From contig CAZLGW010000015.1 of the NCBI GenBank assembly GCA_964559125.1, forward strand, positions 62,001 through 126,000: DNA of 64,000 nt, given 5' to 3'. This document shows positions 37,604-46,389 of this stretch, piece after piece. The position numbers were made by a program, and so were the translations under genes. The notes beneath the pieces are model-generated. The model was not told where the DNA came from, searched no databases, and saw only the letters and a list, made by a program, of their open reading frames with translations. How positions within the stretch are numbered: the first letter of the stretch is position 1; the number at the start of each line of letters is the position of its first letter. Source of the stretch: Ravibacter sp964559125 (lineage in GTDB: Bacteria; Bacteroidota; Bacteroidia; Cytophagales; Spirosomataceae).

Positions 37604-38044
37604 CTAAATTTCAAAATGCGGTTTATCAACCAGTTTAAAATACTTGCCCCACTTGATTTGCGGATCTGCCTCTAACAATAGTGCGTATAGCTTATCGTAC
37701 AGATGATCATCGTACACCAGCACCTTTCCTTTAGAAAAGTACACATCGATAGCGTGTGACGGCTTCTGTCCGTGTTTGGATTGACCGGGGAGCGCGTTGG
37801 TAACCTTGCTACGGTTTTCCACTTCCGTTATCAGCGCCAGCCCGGCAACCTGCCGGAGCCGGTTCACTTCGCCTATTGGCCTGCGGCCTTGCGCATACAG
37901 CGCACGCTGCACATCGTCGCTCCGGTATACTTCCCCCAGGAAGGGTTTCAGCTGGCCCGGGTACCTTTTTTCCCATTCCGTCTCTACATGCCTCCATGCC
38001 TTTTGTAAGCGCGGGTGCGCATCGTTAATGTCCCTCTTGCCCAT
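37604..38044 (-). CDS. M15-family D,D/L,D-peptidase endolysin
   Basis: 146 residues from the ATG at 38044 (MGKRDINDAHPRLQKAWRHVE). It has LGEVYRSDDVQRALYAQGR, SKHGQKPSHAIDVYF (SxHxxxxAxD zinc motif) and a terminal DKPHFEI (His ligand). This is the compact VanY/L-alanyl-D-glutamate peptidase type used as endolysin. No signal peptide, so a holin is needed for access; the preceding membrane protein is a candidate partner. Confidence 0.85.
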   Translation of the reverse strand: MGKRDINDAHPRLQKAWRHVETEWEKRYPGQLKPFLGEVYRSDDVQRALYAQGRRPIGEVNRLRQVAGLALITEVENRSKVTNALPGQSKHGQKPSHAIDVYFSKGKVLVYDDHLYDKLYALLLEADPQIKWGKYFKLVDKPHFEI

Positions 38045-38351
38045 CGTTATAATTCTTGATGAATTTTCCGAGCCGCATCTGTAAGCCCTCAACCTTGGCT
38101 TTAAGTGTGGCGTTCTCTGTTTTCAGTTGGCTGTTTTCTGTTTTCACAGTCGCCAGCTCTTCCTTGATCGCCTCAACTTCTTGCTCAGATGCAGTAAGAC
38201 GTGCTTTCAGGTCGTCCGACAATTTTCGCCAAATCTCAATAGCCTTCTCGGTAAGCTCAAGCTCGTTCCTGCGGCGTGCAAAAAGCCAGGTAGTGGCTAC
38301 AGAAGCCACTCCTGTTATGACTTCAGACCAGGGGCTGGGGACTTCAAACAT
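38025..38351 (-). CDS. Membrane-anchored coiled-coil protein, possible holin or i-spanin
   Basis: 108 residues from the ATG at 38351. A hydrophobic N-terminal segment (WSEVITGVASVATTWLFA, about 8-25) is followed by RRR and a long heptad coiled coil (LKARLTASEQEVEAIKEELATVKTENSQL and onward). It overlaps the endolysin start by 20 bp, so it is in the lysis cassette. Topology fits an inner-membrane spanin or a holin-like protein; which one cannot be told. Confidence 0.65.
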   Translation of the reverse strand: MFEVPSPWSEVITGVASVATTWLFARRRNELELTEKAIEIWRKLSDDLKARLTASEQEVEAIKEELATVKTENSQLKTENATLKAKVEGLQMRLGKFIKNYNDGQEGH

Positions 38352-38352
38352 C

Positions 38353-38766
38353 TTAGTTGGGAGTACGTTTCTGTTGCAAATACATGAACGGCAGCGTGAT
38401 CCGCGCAAGCTTGTCGTTCTGGTTCAGCGCCAGCTCAGCGCCCTCAAAGGCACAGAAGATGAGCGAATAGTTAACCATTTTCCCAAACTCGTTTACAAAT
38501 GCTACTTCTATATTGAAGGGAGGCAGATCAGTTATTTTACCGGTTGGAATGATGTCCAGAAGGCGCTCATAGTCGCTTTGTTGAAGTGTCAAATCTCCTC
38601 TACCCTCAGCATTCCCGGATTTTATGTCGTGAGGGTTATTCCCAGCGCCATACACAAACTCTTTTTCCTGTCTCCACTCAAAACGAACACCTTCAATCGA
38701 CAGGCTGAGCATCCCGGCTATTCGGATAAAGACCTCAGACCAGCTATAGTTTCTTGAATTAATCAT
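38353..38766 (-). CDS. Probable tail tube protein
   Basis: 137 residues. VRFEWRQEKEFVYGAGNNPHDIKSGNAEGRGDLTLQQSDYERLL is the type of segment seen in tail tube proteins, which follow the sheath gene in contractile-tailed phages. The spacing to the sheath (14 bp) supports this. Its start codon is preceded by the TTTAAAC-type motif (38767-38785). Confidence 0.6.
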   Translation of the reverse strand: MINSRNYSWSEVFIRIAGMLSLSIEGVRFEWRQEKEFVYGAGNNPHDIKSGNAEGRGDLTLQQSDYERLLDIIPTGKITDLPPFNIEVAFVNEFGKMVNYSLIFCAFEGAELALNQNDKLARITLPFMYLQQKRTPN

Positions 38767-38785
38767 CGTTTAAATAGCGTTTAAG
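38767..38785. repeat. Dispersed TTTAAAC-type motif, copy b
   Basis: Plus strand CGTTTAAATAGCGTTTAAG, abutting the ATG of the minus-strand tube gene. It overlaps the end of the sheath gene by a few bases. The reverse complement CTTAAACGCTATTTAAACG aligns with copies a and c. Confidence 0.45.
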
Positions 38786-39950
38786 CTGATGGGTTTGAAA
38801 AACCCAGGCGTACAACAATTTCCTTCAGATAGCCCAGCGGCACGATTTTCACCACCACCTCTATTTTATCGGTAGCGAACACGTTTTGTCGCGGATCTAC
38901 ACTTACTTCATACGTTGATATATTCCCCTCCTGTAGCATACGCTGTTCAAGCGCCCGACCGATAGTGGACTCTATATCAGTTGCCTTTGTTGGCTCGATC
39001 CTCCCATCAGAAAGGATCTCTATAGATTCGTGCAGCTCATACACGTAAGCAGCATAAGCTATCCTGATCGCCTTATCCATCACCCTGCGCCGGGTAATGC
39101 TTGAAAAGTCACTCGCAGGCTGAGCCAACGTTACATCGTCGGTAGCAAAGGCCCCAAATACACCTGGAAATGTCCTGAGCGCGATATAACCCGCATCGTG
39201 CAGGCTCGCAATATGTCCTTCGGTGTACGTGGTCAGGGCCAGGCCAGACGTCAGGTAGGCTTCTGCCAGGAACGGACCGGTCTTAACCCGGGCTATCGAC
39301 TGATGAACGGGATCACCAGCCAACCTTCCCAGAAAGCGTCCGATCGCTGCCTTTTTATCACCCGAAGCAGACGCACCCAGGAATACCCCCACACGATCCC
39401 CCGCACCTTTAATGCTCGTTACACTGGTAAGCGGGTTGAGCAAATAAGTGCCATCAAGCAGAATAAACACCGGAGCAAAACGAGCTTCTGCCGCCGTCGC
39501 CCTGGCTTGCGCTGCTGCGGCCACGGTTGGTAGGTTGTAGTCAACCAAGCCGGTCATGCTGGGCGTGTATCCGGATATCCGTCCCATGCTGATAGCTGCT
39601 ATGGTGATAGCCCCTTGAGAAGCTATAAGCAGCTTGTCCATCGGGCCGGTATCAGCGGTAAAAACGTTGGCGTGCGTGGTCGTATTAGCTACCAGGATAA
39701 TCCAGAGCGTAGCGCCAGTGCCCGCCTGATCATAAAAGTCTGCGATCTGGCCGTATGCGTGTGGATGCGTAGCTGAAGTAATCCCCTTCGCTACCGCCTC
39801 GGACAGGCTGTATATGACCGACGGTGTATCCAAAGCCAGTCCTGCGGCAGCGACGCCGGTAAGGACCATCCCGGCCACACCATCGGCCGTGGCGGTGGTA
39901 CGGCCTAGCGCACCATCGCCCACGATAATTGAAACGTTAGGTAATGCCAT
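38781..39950 (-). CDS. Contractile tail sheath protein (DUF2586 type)
   Basis: 389 residues. The N-terminal ALPNVSIIVGDGALGRTTATADGVAGMVLTG opening is characteristic of DUF2586 proteins, the sheath of Bacteroidota Mu-like phages. Conserved C-terminal part: RRRVMDKAIRIAYAAYVYELHESIEI, DIESTIGRALEQRML and VSVDPRQNVFATDKIEVVVKIVPLGYLKEI, the strand-exchange region. It follows the capsid gene. Confidence 0.83.
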   Translation of the reverse strand: MALPNVSIIVGDGALGRTTATADGVAGMVLTGVAAAGLALDTPSVIYSLSEAVAKGITSATHPHAYGQIADFYDQAGTGATLWIILVANTTTHANVFTADTGPMDKLLIASQGAITIAAISMGRISGYTPSMTGLVDYNLPTVAAAAQARATAAEARFAPVFILLDGTYLLNPLTSVTSIKGAGDRVGVFLGASASGDKKAAIGRFLGRLAGDPVHQSIARVKTGPFLAEAYLTSGLALTTYTEGHIASLHDAGYIALRTFPGVFGAFATDDVTLAQPASDFSSITRRRVMDKAIRIAYAAYVYELHESIEILSDGRIEPTKATDIESTIGRALEQRMLQEGNISTYEVSVDPRQNVFATDKIEVVVKIVPLGYLKEIVVRLGFSNPSA

Positions 39951-39980
39951 CGTTTGTTTTGGCTCCTGGTCGGGTTGTGA

Positions 39981-40895
39981 TTAAGCGCCTGCGGCTTCGA
40001 CTATTGCGTAGATCCCCTTCGCATCATTGCGACGGATACGTCCGCCCATCATCAGAAGGAAGGAATATATATCCCCGTAGTAGGTAGGATCACCGATGTT
40101 TTCGAAGGCTGTTACATCTCCCATTGCACGCTCCACAGCTGAGGGGTGCCATGCAAGGGCTGCGTTATTGTCCGTGGTAGCACCAGCTGCTCCGGGGTCT
40201 TTCGGTGCGGGAGTGCCAGCGTTAGTATAGGTCAACACTTTTGAGCGCTCCATGATCTCGAATCCGAAGAGCCGAAGTACCACACCCTCTTTGTAGTCTG
40301 CTTCCTTCGCATTGTCGCGCTTGATCAGGTCTTCATCTTCGAGAAGGTCAGCCAGGAACTCAGAAGGCAGCAAGAGTACACGGCCTTTCTTAGGCACATT
40401 GTCCTTGTTCATTTTCTTCTGAAGCGCCAGGATATCTTCCTTCGTAAATTTTTTCCTGGTACCAGTTGCGGTAGCGTTTACTTCGGCAGGTCTATTCGCT
40501 CCGGTCGTGCGCACAATGCTCCCCGCTGCGGTGGGAGCCCAGTTGCGCAGTACCCAATCGGCAACCAACTCATTCAGCGCCGCGATATCCTGACCTGCTA
40601 CCGACTGGCGTTTGTCATAGGACAGCTGAAGCTTGTCGATGTTCCGGATCAGGATAGGATTAGTGGTAAATTCGTTAAGGGCGTAGGTGATGTCAATATC
40701 CGTACGCTGCGTAACAGTAGCCGGTAAAGAGCTTCGATCTTTCGACACAGCCGACGGCGCGCCCGCTTGGGGGATATGTACTACCTTTCCCTGCAAAACG
40801 AACTCATCGGCGATAATCGCCCGGTTCAGGAACGGGTTTTCTGCAAAGAGCGTATCTACAATGTCGCTACGCCACAATTCTCTTTCAATTGCCAT
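39981..40895 (-). CDS. Major capsid protein
   Basis: 304 residues. IERELWRSDIVDTLFAENPFLNRAI, GKVVHIPQAG and LNELVADWVLRNWAP resemble coat proteins of Bacteroidota phages. The segment KGRVLLLPSEFLADLLEDEDLIKRDNAKE suits an HK97-like coat. Position after the protease/scaffold gene and before the sheath fits the Mu order (I-T-L). Confidence 0.78.
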   Translation of the reverse strand: MAIERELWRSDIVDTLFAENPFLNRAIIADEFVLQGKVVHIPQAGAPSAVSKDRSSLPATVTQRTDIDITYALNEFTTNPILIRNIDKLQLSYDKRQSVAGQDIAALNELVADWVLRNWAPTAAGSIVRTTGANRPAEVNATATGTRKKFTKEDILALQKKMNKDNVPKKGRVLLLPSEFLADLLEDEDLIKRDNAKEADYKEGVVLRLFGFEIMERSKVLTYTNAGTPAPKDPGAAGATTDNNAALAWHPSAVERAMGDVTAFENIGDPTYYGDIYSFLLMMGGRIRRNDAKGIYAIVEAAGA

Positions 40896-40991
40896 TGAAA
40901 CTATTATTAAATGGGTGGATATATGGTAATTCTGCGGCGGGGCTTACAACCGGTTGGAATGCCCGCCTTTCTTCGGGATGTGTTATCTTGT

Positions 40992-41888
40992 TTACGCGCT
41001 TGGCTCAGTGCCGAAACGGGCCTTGAAAAGTTTCTTATATCGATCCGGATTGTCGATCTTGAGCTGTACAAGACGCCCGCTACGGTCCAGCTTGGTAAAC
41101 TCCTCTGCCAATTTCTCGGCGTCGTCTCCCGCATCGCCTTCTTTGCCGCCGGTGGCAAACGATACCAGGTTTACGGGTTTAGCCAAACCGGCTATAATTG
41201 ACCTGGTCGCATCGAAATCCTTTGCTGCCAGAGACTCATAGTGCGGCCTTGCGGTCACAGCTATCCGGCCGTCAGCTACCGCCTCATCCAGCAGGTCTTT
41301 AACCTGGGCGGTTTTCTGCGTTGCCAGCTGAACTCTCAGCTCTTTGTTTTCGTCAGTAAGGGTCTTAAGTGCGCTCAATGCCGCCTCTTCCGACGCCGAC
41401 TCTTTTAGCCCCAGAGCAACCAAAACGGCTGCCGGGAGTACGTTTTTCTCCATTTTTGGTACGGTTAAATTGATAATGGTTGTTTGTGCGTCGAATGCCG
41501 ACAAATCTGGATTGCACAGCGTAACGGCGTTGGGCGAACTACCCGAATCTACTATGCTCACCTCATAAGGTTCCCAGTCAGTAATCACCGGCTCTCCGTC
41601 TATCACTTCGGCCTTGTGGACTATAGCAGACATGCTACAAGCTTTAATAAACCCGCGCTCTTCTTTTCCCGCCAGCTTCACTGCGAAGTCATCCCCCATA
41701 TCAAACTTAGACTCGGCGGAAACCTCAGCGTCCGAATCCTCTATTTTTTCCCAGGAGCCAATCACTTCCCCCCGCTTGTGCATATACAGCATCACAGGGT
41801 TTTGCTTGATTCGCTCCATCCTGCGGCCTGACATAAGGAAGCGGAAGCCATGCGAAGTCATAGCGCCGTCGATCCAACGGTACCTCAT
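40992..41888 (-). CDS. Prohead protease with C-terminal scaffold
   Basis: 298 residues from the ATG at 41888 (MRYRWIDGAMTSHGFRFLM). The N-terminal half is protease-like (NPVMLYMHKRGEVIGSWEKIE, FDMGDDFAVKLAGKEERGFIKACSMSAIV, EPYEVSIVDSGSSPNAV, with candidate His and Ser). The C-terminal half is charged and helical (LKTLTDENKELRVQLATQKTAQVKDLLDEAV) like a scaffold. Both domains in one gene mirror Mu gpI/gpZ. It heads the minus-strand structural block. Confidence 0.75.
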   Translation of the reverse strand: MRYRWIDGAMTSHGFRFLMSGRRMERIKQNPVMLYMHKRGEVIGSWEKIEDSDAEVSAESKFDMGDDFAVKLAGKEERGFIKACSMSAIVHKAEVIDGEPVITDWEPYEVSIVDSGSSPNAVTLCNPDLSAFDAQTTIINLTVPKMEKNVLPAAVLVALGLKESASEEAALSALKTLTDENKELRVQLATQKTAQVKDLLDEAVADGRIAVTARPHYESLAAKDFDATRSIIAGLAKPVNLVSFATGGKEGDAGDDAEKLAEEFTKLDRSGRLVQLKIDNPDRYKKLFKARFGTEPSA

Positions 41889-42092
41889 TTTTTTGCCTTT
41901 GATTTTATTTCGAACCAAAGTTGAAGGCTTCTTTTTGCGCTGACAAATCGGGCATGTCGCATACAGCGTATACTAATACCCGTCCACGTTATACGTAGCA
42001 CGTGACAAAGGCATTTTGGAGGGCTTACCGGGTAGTGTCAACTTTGGATCTGTATTCGTTTTCAACTCTGAACACAACCAAACAAAATTCAC

Positions 42093-42602
42093 ATGTCCAA
42101 TCTTTCAATCGGGCGGATCGTAAGGTATCGCCCAACATCAAAGGAGCAGTGCGCCTGCTCGGAAAACCCGTACGCAACCGCAAGGGAGGAACTGCCCGCT
42201 ATAATCGTTTCAGTTAATCCGGATGAGACCGTCAACTTGAAGGTATTCCAGGATAGCACCACTGACCTGCATGTAAAAAATATAAAAGAGGGAGATGATC
42301 CAGGACAATACAGGGTCCGAGGCTTTACACGGGAACAACTGATCGAAGCAAACAGGCAATTAAAAGAGCAGGCGGTTTCAAAAGAAACTCTAATATCCGC
42401 CGCATTAGAGAATGTAGGCGCTGGCAACCTGGTACTTATCCCGGATCCCGCTGTAGACGAAGAATATGACCTTACTCTTCGCGCTACTGGAAACGAAGAC
42501 GTCCCAAGAACCGCTATAATGCTCGAACTAGGAGAACCGGGTGCTATTACCACCAACAACACAACCAAAGCAAGCAAAAAGACCTCCGCTAAAGCAGAAT
42601 AA
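42093..42602 (+). CDS. Phage protein of unknown function at start of plus-strand late block
   Basis: 169 residues. SIGRIVRYRPTSKEQCACSENP and LPAIIVSVNPDETVNLKVFQDSTTDLHV suggest a small beta-barrel domain. The C-terminal third is Thr/Lys-rich and disordered. It ends one base into the small terminase gene (TAATG overlap). It is probably the first gene of the packaging operon, transcribed from the 41889-42092 divergent region. No function assigned. Confidence 0.6.
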   Translation: MSNLSIGRIVRYRPTSKEQCACSENPYATAREELPAIIVSVNPDETVNLKVFQDSTTDLHVKNIKEGDDPGQYRVRGFTREQLIEANRQLKEQAVSKETLISAALENVGAGNLVLIPDPAVDEEYDLTLRATGNEDVPRTAIMLELGEPGAITTNNTTKASKKTSAKAE

Positions 42603-43066
42603 TGAAAAAAGCCAATAAGGAAGCTGCCGCCAAAGCGCTCTTTTTCGAAGGGTGGACCCAGACGCGCATAGCCGAGGCCATCCAAGTCACGGAAACGACA
42701 CTGAGCAAGTGGGCGGCAGCTGGCAATTGGCGAGAGGAAAGAGCTAAGAAACTAAGCCTGGAAGAGAGCAATACGAGCCGGGTCTTGTACCTTCTCGACT
42801 ACCAGTTGGAGACTATGACTGCCCAGGTAGACCAGTGGCGGGGCGGGCCGGTCGAAAAGCGTAAGCTGATAGACAAGGGTGAAATAGACGCGCTTAGCAA
42901 ACTATTCAGCGCCATCAAGGGCAAAGACCTCGTGTGGACGCAATACGTAGAGGTGACCAAACAAATCATGGTGTTTGTTTCACTGCGCGATAACGAGCTT
43001 TCTAAACTCCTTATTCCCCACACTGACGCCTTCCTGATGGAAAAACGCGAAAATCTGACACAATAG
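42602..43066 (+). CDS. Terminase small subunit (DUF1804-like)
   Basis: 154 residues. The N-terminal helix-turn-helix AAAKALFFEGWTQTRIAEAIQVTETTLSKWAA is the DNA-binding motif of Mu-like small terminases. The following helical part (YLLDYQLETMTAQVDQWR) probably oligomerises. Its stop overlaps the GTG of the large subunit. It recognises phage DNA for headful packaging. Confidence 0.8.
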   Translation: MKKANKEAAAKALFFEGWTQTRIAEAIQVTETTLSKWAAAGNWREERAKKLSLEESNTSRVLYLLDYQLETMTAQVDQWRGGPVEKRKLIDKGEIDALSKLFSAIKGKDLVWTQYVEVTKQIMVFVSLRDNELSKLLIPHTDAFLMEKRENLTQ

Positions 43067-44643
43067 TGGCCGTAGCAAAAAAGCGATATAAGAAAGCAGA
43101 GCAGGAGCGCGCCTGGCAGGAGTACCTGGAAGAAGTCAAGCAGATTGTCTCCGGCCGGTCAGTCCCCAGCGAAACACACGACGAGAAGCTGAAGCGTATC
43201 GCCCGGCTGAAAGGTGATTTTGTCGCATTCTGTGAGTACTATTATCCGCATTACATGGCCGGGCCTTTCGGGTGGTTCCATAAGAGAGCAGCCAAGCTAT
43301 GCATCGCAAACCCTAAGATTTTTGCGGTTTTGGAATGGCCGCGCGGGCACGCAAAATCCATTTTCACGAATGTCATGCTGCCCATGTTCCTGCTGGCCAA
43401 CGGGCAGCTACGCGGGATGATCATCGCCTCTGCGACACAAGACAAAGCTATCGGGCTTCTTATGGACATCCGGGCCGAACTAGAGGCCAATGAACGGTTC
43501 ATCTCCGATTATGGTGAGCAGGTCACGCAAGGATCCTGGCAGTCTGACACTTTCATGGCAAAAGGCAGTATAGGGTTCTGGGCCTACGGTCGCGGGCAGT
43601 CGCCACGGGGAGCAAGAAAGGGAGCCAACCGGCCTAACTACATCTCGGTCGATGATATCGATGACAAAAAGCTGGTAAAAAACCAGGTATTGGTTAAGGA
43701 AGCAGTAGACTGGGTACTGGAAGACCTTCAGGGCTGCTTCGACGTGAAGCACGGCGGGCGGTTCATGGTGGCCGGGAACCGGATCCACCGGTATTCAGTA
43801 CTGGCGCACCTGGTCGGCGATATGGAGGAGGATATGCCGGTCAAATCGCATATCACCCATATAAAGGTATACGCCCTGGAGAATCCGAAGACCCACAAGA
43901 TGGATCAATCGGAAAAGGGGGTGCCCGCTTGGAAAGAATACCTGACACGTGCGGACGTTGACGACAGGATAGAGAAGATGGGTTACAAGGCCGCGCAGCG
44001 TGAGTATTTCCATATCCACATCCTGGAAGGTGAAACCTTCAAACCGGAGTGGATCAAATGGGAAACACTACCGAGCCTAACCCAGTATAACTCCATTGTG
44101 ACCTATTGCGATCCATCGTATAAGGACACAGCCCGAAACGATTATAAAGCTATTGTGGCGATTGGAAGGATCGGCAAGTATTACGACCTGATTGACGTAT
44201 TCGACGCCCAAACCTCCAAAGCTGCAATGGTGCGCGGGCACTATGACATGGCCGAAAACCTTACAGACCAGGGAGCCAAGCTGGTGTACAATTACCTGGA
44301 AGCAAATTTCATCCAGGATATGCACCTGGATACCTACGAAGCAGAGAGCGAGGAACGCGGGTACATGCTGCCCATCCACCCAGACAAGCGCGACAAACCC
44401 CAGAAAGCCGCCAGGATCGAAGAACTAACGCCGCTGTTCGAGCGCGGGCTGGTCCGGTTCAACCAAAAACTGCGAAAGGATCGCCATATGGTCAACTTCC
44501 TGGACCAGTTGATGTCCTTTCCTTCAGGCCACGATGACGGCCCAGATGCAATGGAAGGCGCGATCTGGATCATTGCAAAAAAAGCCCGCACCAATATCAC
44601 TGAGCCACCACCGTCCCGTAAGCGCCGGACACAAAGATTATAA
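43066..44643 (+). CDS. Terminase large subunit (Mu gp28-like)
   Basis: 525 residues from a GTG start overlapping the small subunit stop. ATPase domain: LEWPRGHAKSIFTNVML (Walker A-like), GMIIASATQDKAIGLL, NYISVDDIDDKKLV (Walker B region). The nuclease domain has an RNase H-type acidic motif in SIVTYCDPSYKDTARNDYKAIVAIG, with later acidic residues near SGHDDGPDAMEGA. It translocates and cuts DNA into proheads. Confidence 0.92.
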   Translation: MAVAKKRYKKAEQERAWQEYLEEVKQIVSGRSVPSETHDEKLKRIARLKGDFVAFCEYYYPHYMAGPFGWFHKRAAKLCIANPKIFAVLEWPRGHAKSIFTNVMLPMFLLANGQLRGMIIASATQDKAIGLLMDIRAELEANERFISDYGEQVTQGSWQSDTFMAKGSIGFWAYGRGQSPRGARKGANRPNYISVDDIDDKKLVKNQVLVKEAVDWVLEDLQGCFDVKHGGRFMVAGNRIHRYSVLAHLVGDMEEDMPVKSHITHIKVYALENPKTHKMDQSEKGVPAWKEYLTRADVDDRIEKMGYKAAQREYFHIHILEGETFKPEWIKWETLPSLTQYNSIVTYCDPSYKDTARNDYKAIVAIGRIGKYYDLIDVFDAQTSKAAMVRGHYDMAENLTDQGAKLVYNYLEANFIQDMHLDTYEAESEERGYMLPIHPDKRDKPQKAARIEELTPLFERGLVRFNQKLRKDRHMVNFLDQLMSFPSGHDDGPDAMEGAIWIIAKKARTNITEPPPSRKRRTQRL

Positions 44644-44645
44644 CG

Positions 44646-45068
44646 ATGTTCTTAACGATTTCAGACATATCAGCCTCACTTCACAACGAAGTAAGAGACC
44701 TTTTGGCCAGATGGTCAGAGGCAATCATCCTGGAGCATTGCGCCACCTCAGAAAGCGAAGTAGAAAGCTACCTTTCCAGGCGCTACCATATCCGTCCCGA
44801 ACTTGAGAAAACCGGCGATGACCGGCACAAACTACTACTTGCTATTGCCCGCGATATTGCCATATACCGGCTTTACCATTTGTCGGAGTCCATTCCCAAT
44901 ATCAGGGTTAAGAGATACGACGATTCCATTAAGACTTTAGACAACCTGGCAAAAGGCATCATCACCATGCCGGGTATTCCGGCAGCGCCCGATCCGGAGA
45001 CAGGAACCCCTGATGCCAATGCCATCAGTTGGGGAGGAAAGAAGCCACGCCCTGCCCTATTCGTTTAA
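44646..45068 (+). CDS. DUF1320 head-tail protein (Mu gp36-like)
   Basis: 140 residues. LVRARW-like segment LLARWSEAIILEHCATSESEVESYLSRRYHI, then AIARDIAIYRLYHLSESIPNIRVKRYDDSIKTLDNLAKG, is the DUF1320 signature. In Mu-like phages this protein sits among head-completion genes. It begins 2 bp after the terminase stop. Confidence 0.83.
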   Translation: MFLTISDISASLHNEVRDLLARWSEAIILEHCATSESEVESYLSRRYHIRPELEKTGDDRHKLLLAIARDIAIYRLYHLSESIPNIRVKRYDDSIKTLDNLAKGIITMPGIPAAPDPETGTPDANAISWGGKKPRPALFV

Positions 45069-45090
45069 CACTGTTTAACTACCGTTTAAA
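45062..45090. repeat. Dispersed TTTAAAC-type motif, copy d (triple)
   Basis: Three GTTTAA units at about 10-11 bp spacing (GTTTAACACT, GTTTAACTACC, GTTTAAA) at the end of the DUF1320 gene and in the 78-bp gap before the portal. Just downstream CGATCG-GTTA-ACGATCG is a short inverted repeat. Confidence 0.45.
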
Positions 45091-45146
45091 AACCGCGATC
45101 GGTTAACGATCGACCATTGACACCACAAATACAACAAAGTCCCGTC

Positions 45147-46370
45147 ATGGCCAAAAAAACGACAAAGCAGCAAAACATTAAAATAGTAACCTTTCCAATC
45201 GACGTAAGGAGCGTAGACAGAAGCAGGAAAGACCTACAGACGTGGCGGGATGCCCTGCTGGCTGCTACCAGCATACACAAACCCACGCGAAAGATACTGT
45301 ATGACCTGTACGAGGATATCATGCTCGACGATCACCTCAGCACCGTTATTGCCAAACGCATCCTGGCAATAACAGTACCCACACTTACCTTTCAGCGAGG
45401 CGGAAAACAAATAGACTCGATACAGGAACTGATCGATGATGAAATGTTCGAGCAGTTCCTGGAAGAGGTGATGAATGCACGCTTTTACGGCTACAGCCTT
45501 GTTAAGGCCGATTTCAGGAACCGGGCAACGGAATTAGTCCCCAGGGCCAACGTACAACCACATAAGAAGATTGTTACCCGCACGCCCTACGATGAGGTTG
45601 GAATCGCTTATAATATACCTCCTTACGACAGCCTGTATCTCGCAGCCGGCCGAACAAACGACCTGGGCCTGATATACAAGGCCACTCCATTAGTATTACT
45701 TAAACGAGGTGATATAAGCGACTGGGCTCTATTCAATGAAATTTTCGGCCAACCCCTCCGGAAAGCTACCTATGATCCGAATATGCCCGGACAAAAGGAG
45801 CAGCTTACGCAAGCGATGGAAGAAGCTGCCGCGGCCGCATATACCGTAATACCTGACGGGGCGAACGTGGATTATGTCGAAGCAAACAAAACCGGGGCGA
45901 CAGATACATATGATACCTTCGCCGAGCGCATGGAGAGGGGCATCTCAAAATTGATTTTAGGCCAGACGATGACTACCGAGGACGGAAGCAGCCGTAGCCA
46001 GGCAGAAGTACATGAGCGAGTAGAAGGAAAAATAGCAGCTGCCGACAGGAAATGGATACTCCGATACTTGAATGGAGCTGTGAGAGGAATGCTATTGGCG
46101 CAAGGTTTTACCGATGCTTCTTCGGGTGATTTTCAGTTTATGGATGAGGAGGAAAACGTTCCGAAAGAAAAGCGTCTCCAAATGGACTTAAGCATTCATA
46201 ATGGGGTCGGGCCACTGAAGAAGAAGTACTTCCAGGAAGAATACAATGTTGAGTTCATAGACGATTCGGACGAATCCAAACAAGAAGAACCTGAACCGGA
46301 TCCTGCCGCAAAGCCCCATAAAGACAAGAAAAAGGTAAATTTGTCAGTCCCGGACTCTTTTTTCGACTAA
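45147..46370 (+). CDS. Portal protein (DUF935, Mu gp29-like)
   Basis: 407 residues from the ATG at 45147 (MAKKTTKQQNIKIV). DUF935 features are YDLYEDIMLDDHLSTVIAKRILAI, YDSLYLAAGRTNDLGLIYKATPLVLLKRG, WALFNEIFGQPLRKATYD and ISKLILGQTMTTEDGSSRSQAEVHERV. The C-terminal tail is acidic and ends at TAA 46368-46370. Six codons before the stop the sequence becomes TCT TTT TTC, a -1 slippery site that could fuse it to MuF. It forms the dodecameric DNA gate. Confidence 0.9.
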   Translation: MAKKTTKQQNIKIVTFPIDVRSVDRSRKDLQTWRDALLAATSIHKPTRKILYDLYEDIMLDDHLSTVIAKRILAITVPTLTFQRGGKQIDSIQELIDDEMFEQFLEEVMNARFYGYSLVKADFRNRATELVPRANVQPHKKIVTRTPYDEVGIAYNIPPYDSLYLAAGRTNDLGLIYKATPLVLLKRGDISDWALFNEIFGQPLRKATYDPNMPGQKEQLTQAMEEAAAAAYTVIPDGANVDYVEANKTGATDTYDTFAERMERGISKLILGQTMTTEDGSSRSQAEVHERVEGKIAAADRKWILRYLNGAVRGMLLAQGFTDASSGDFQFMDEEENVPKEKRLQMDLSIHNGVGPLKKKYFQEEYNVEFIDDSDESKQEEPEPDPAAKPHKDKKKVNLSVPDSFFD

Positions 46371-46389
46371 GCCCGGATGCGTCCGGGCT
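46358..46389 (+). other. Putative programmed -1 frameshift signal at portal-MuF junction
   Basis: Zero-frame codons TCT TTT TTC GAC TAA contain T_TTT_TTC (46358-46364). A 5-nt spacer (46365-46369) is followed by a perfect 8-bp stem (46370-46377 with 46382-46389) and 4-nt loop TGCG. This is textbook heptamer-spacer-stem architecture. The -1 frame leads into the MuF gene, which has no ATG, GTG or TTG between its upstream stop (46319) and residue 66 of the shifted product. Confidence 0.7.

Noticed and set aside
38056..38757. 233-residue plus-strand open frame
   Set aside because: Runs antisense across three minus-strand phage genes and has no coherent domain.
42089..42685. 198-residue minus-strand open frame
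   Set aside because: Antisense to the first gene of the plus-strand late block and to the terminase small subunit.
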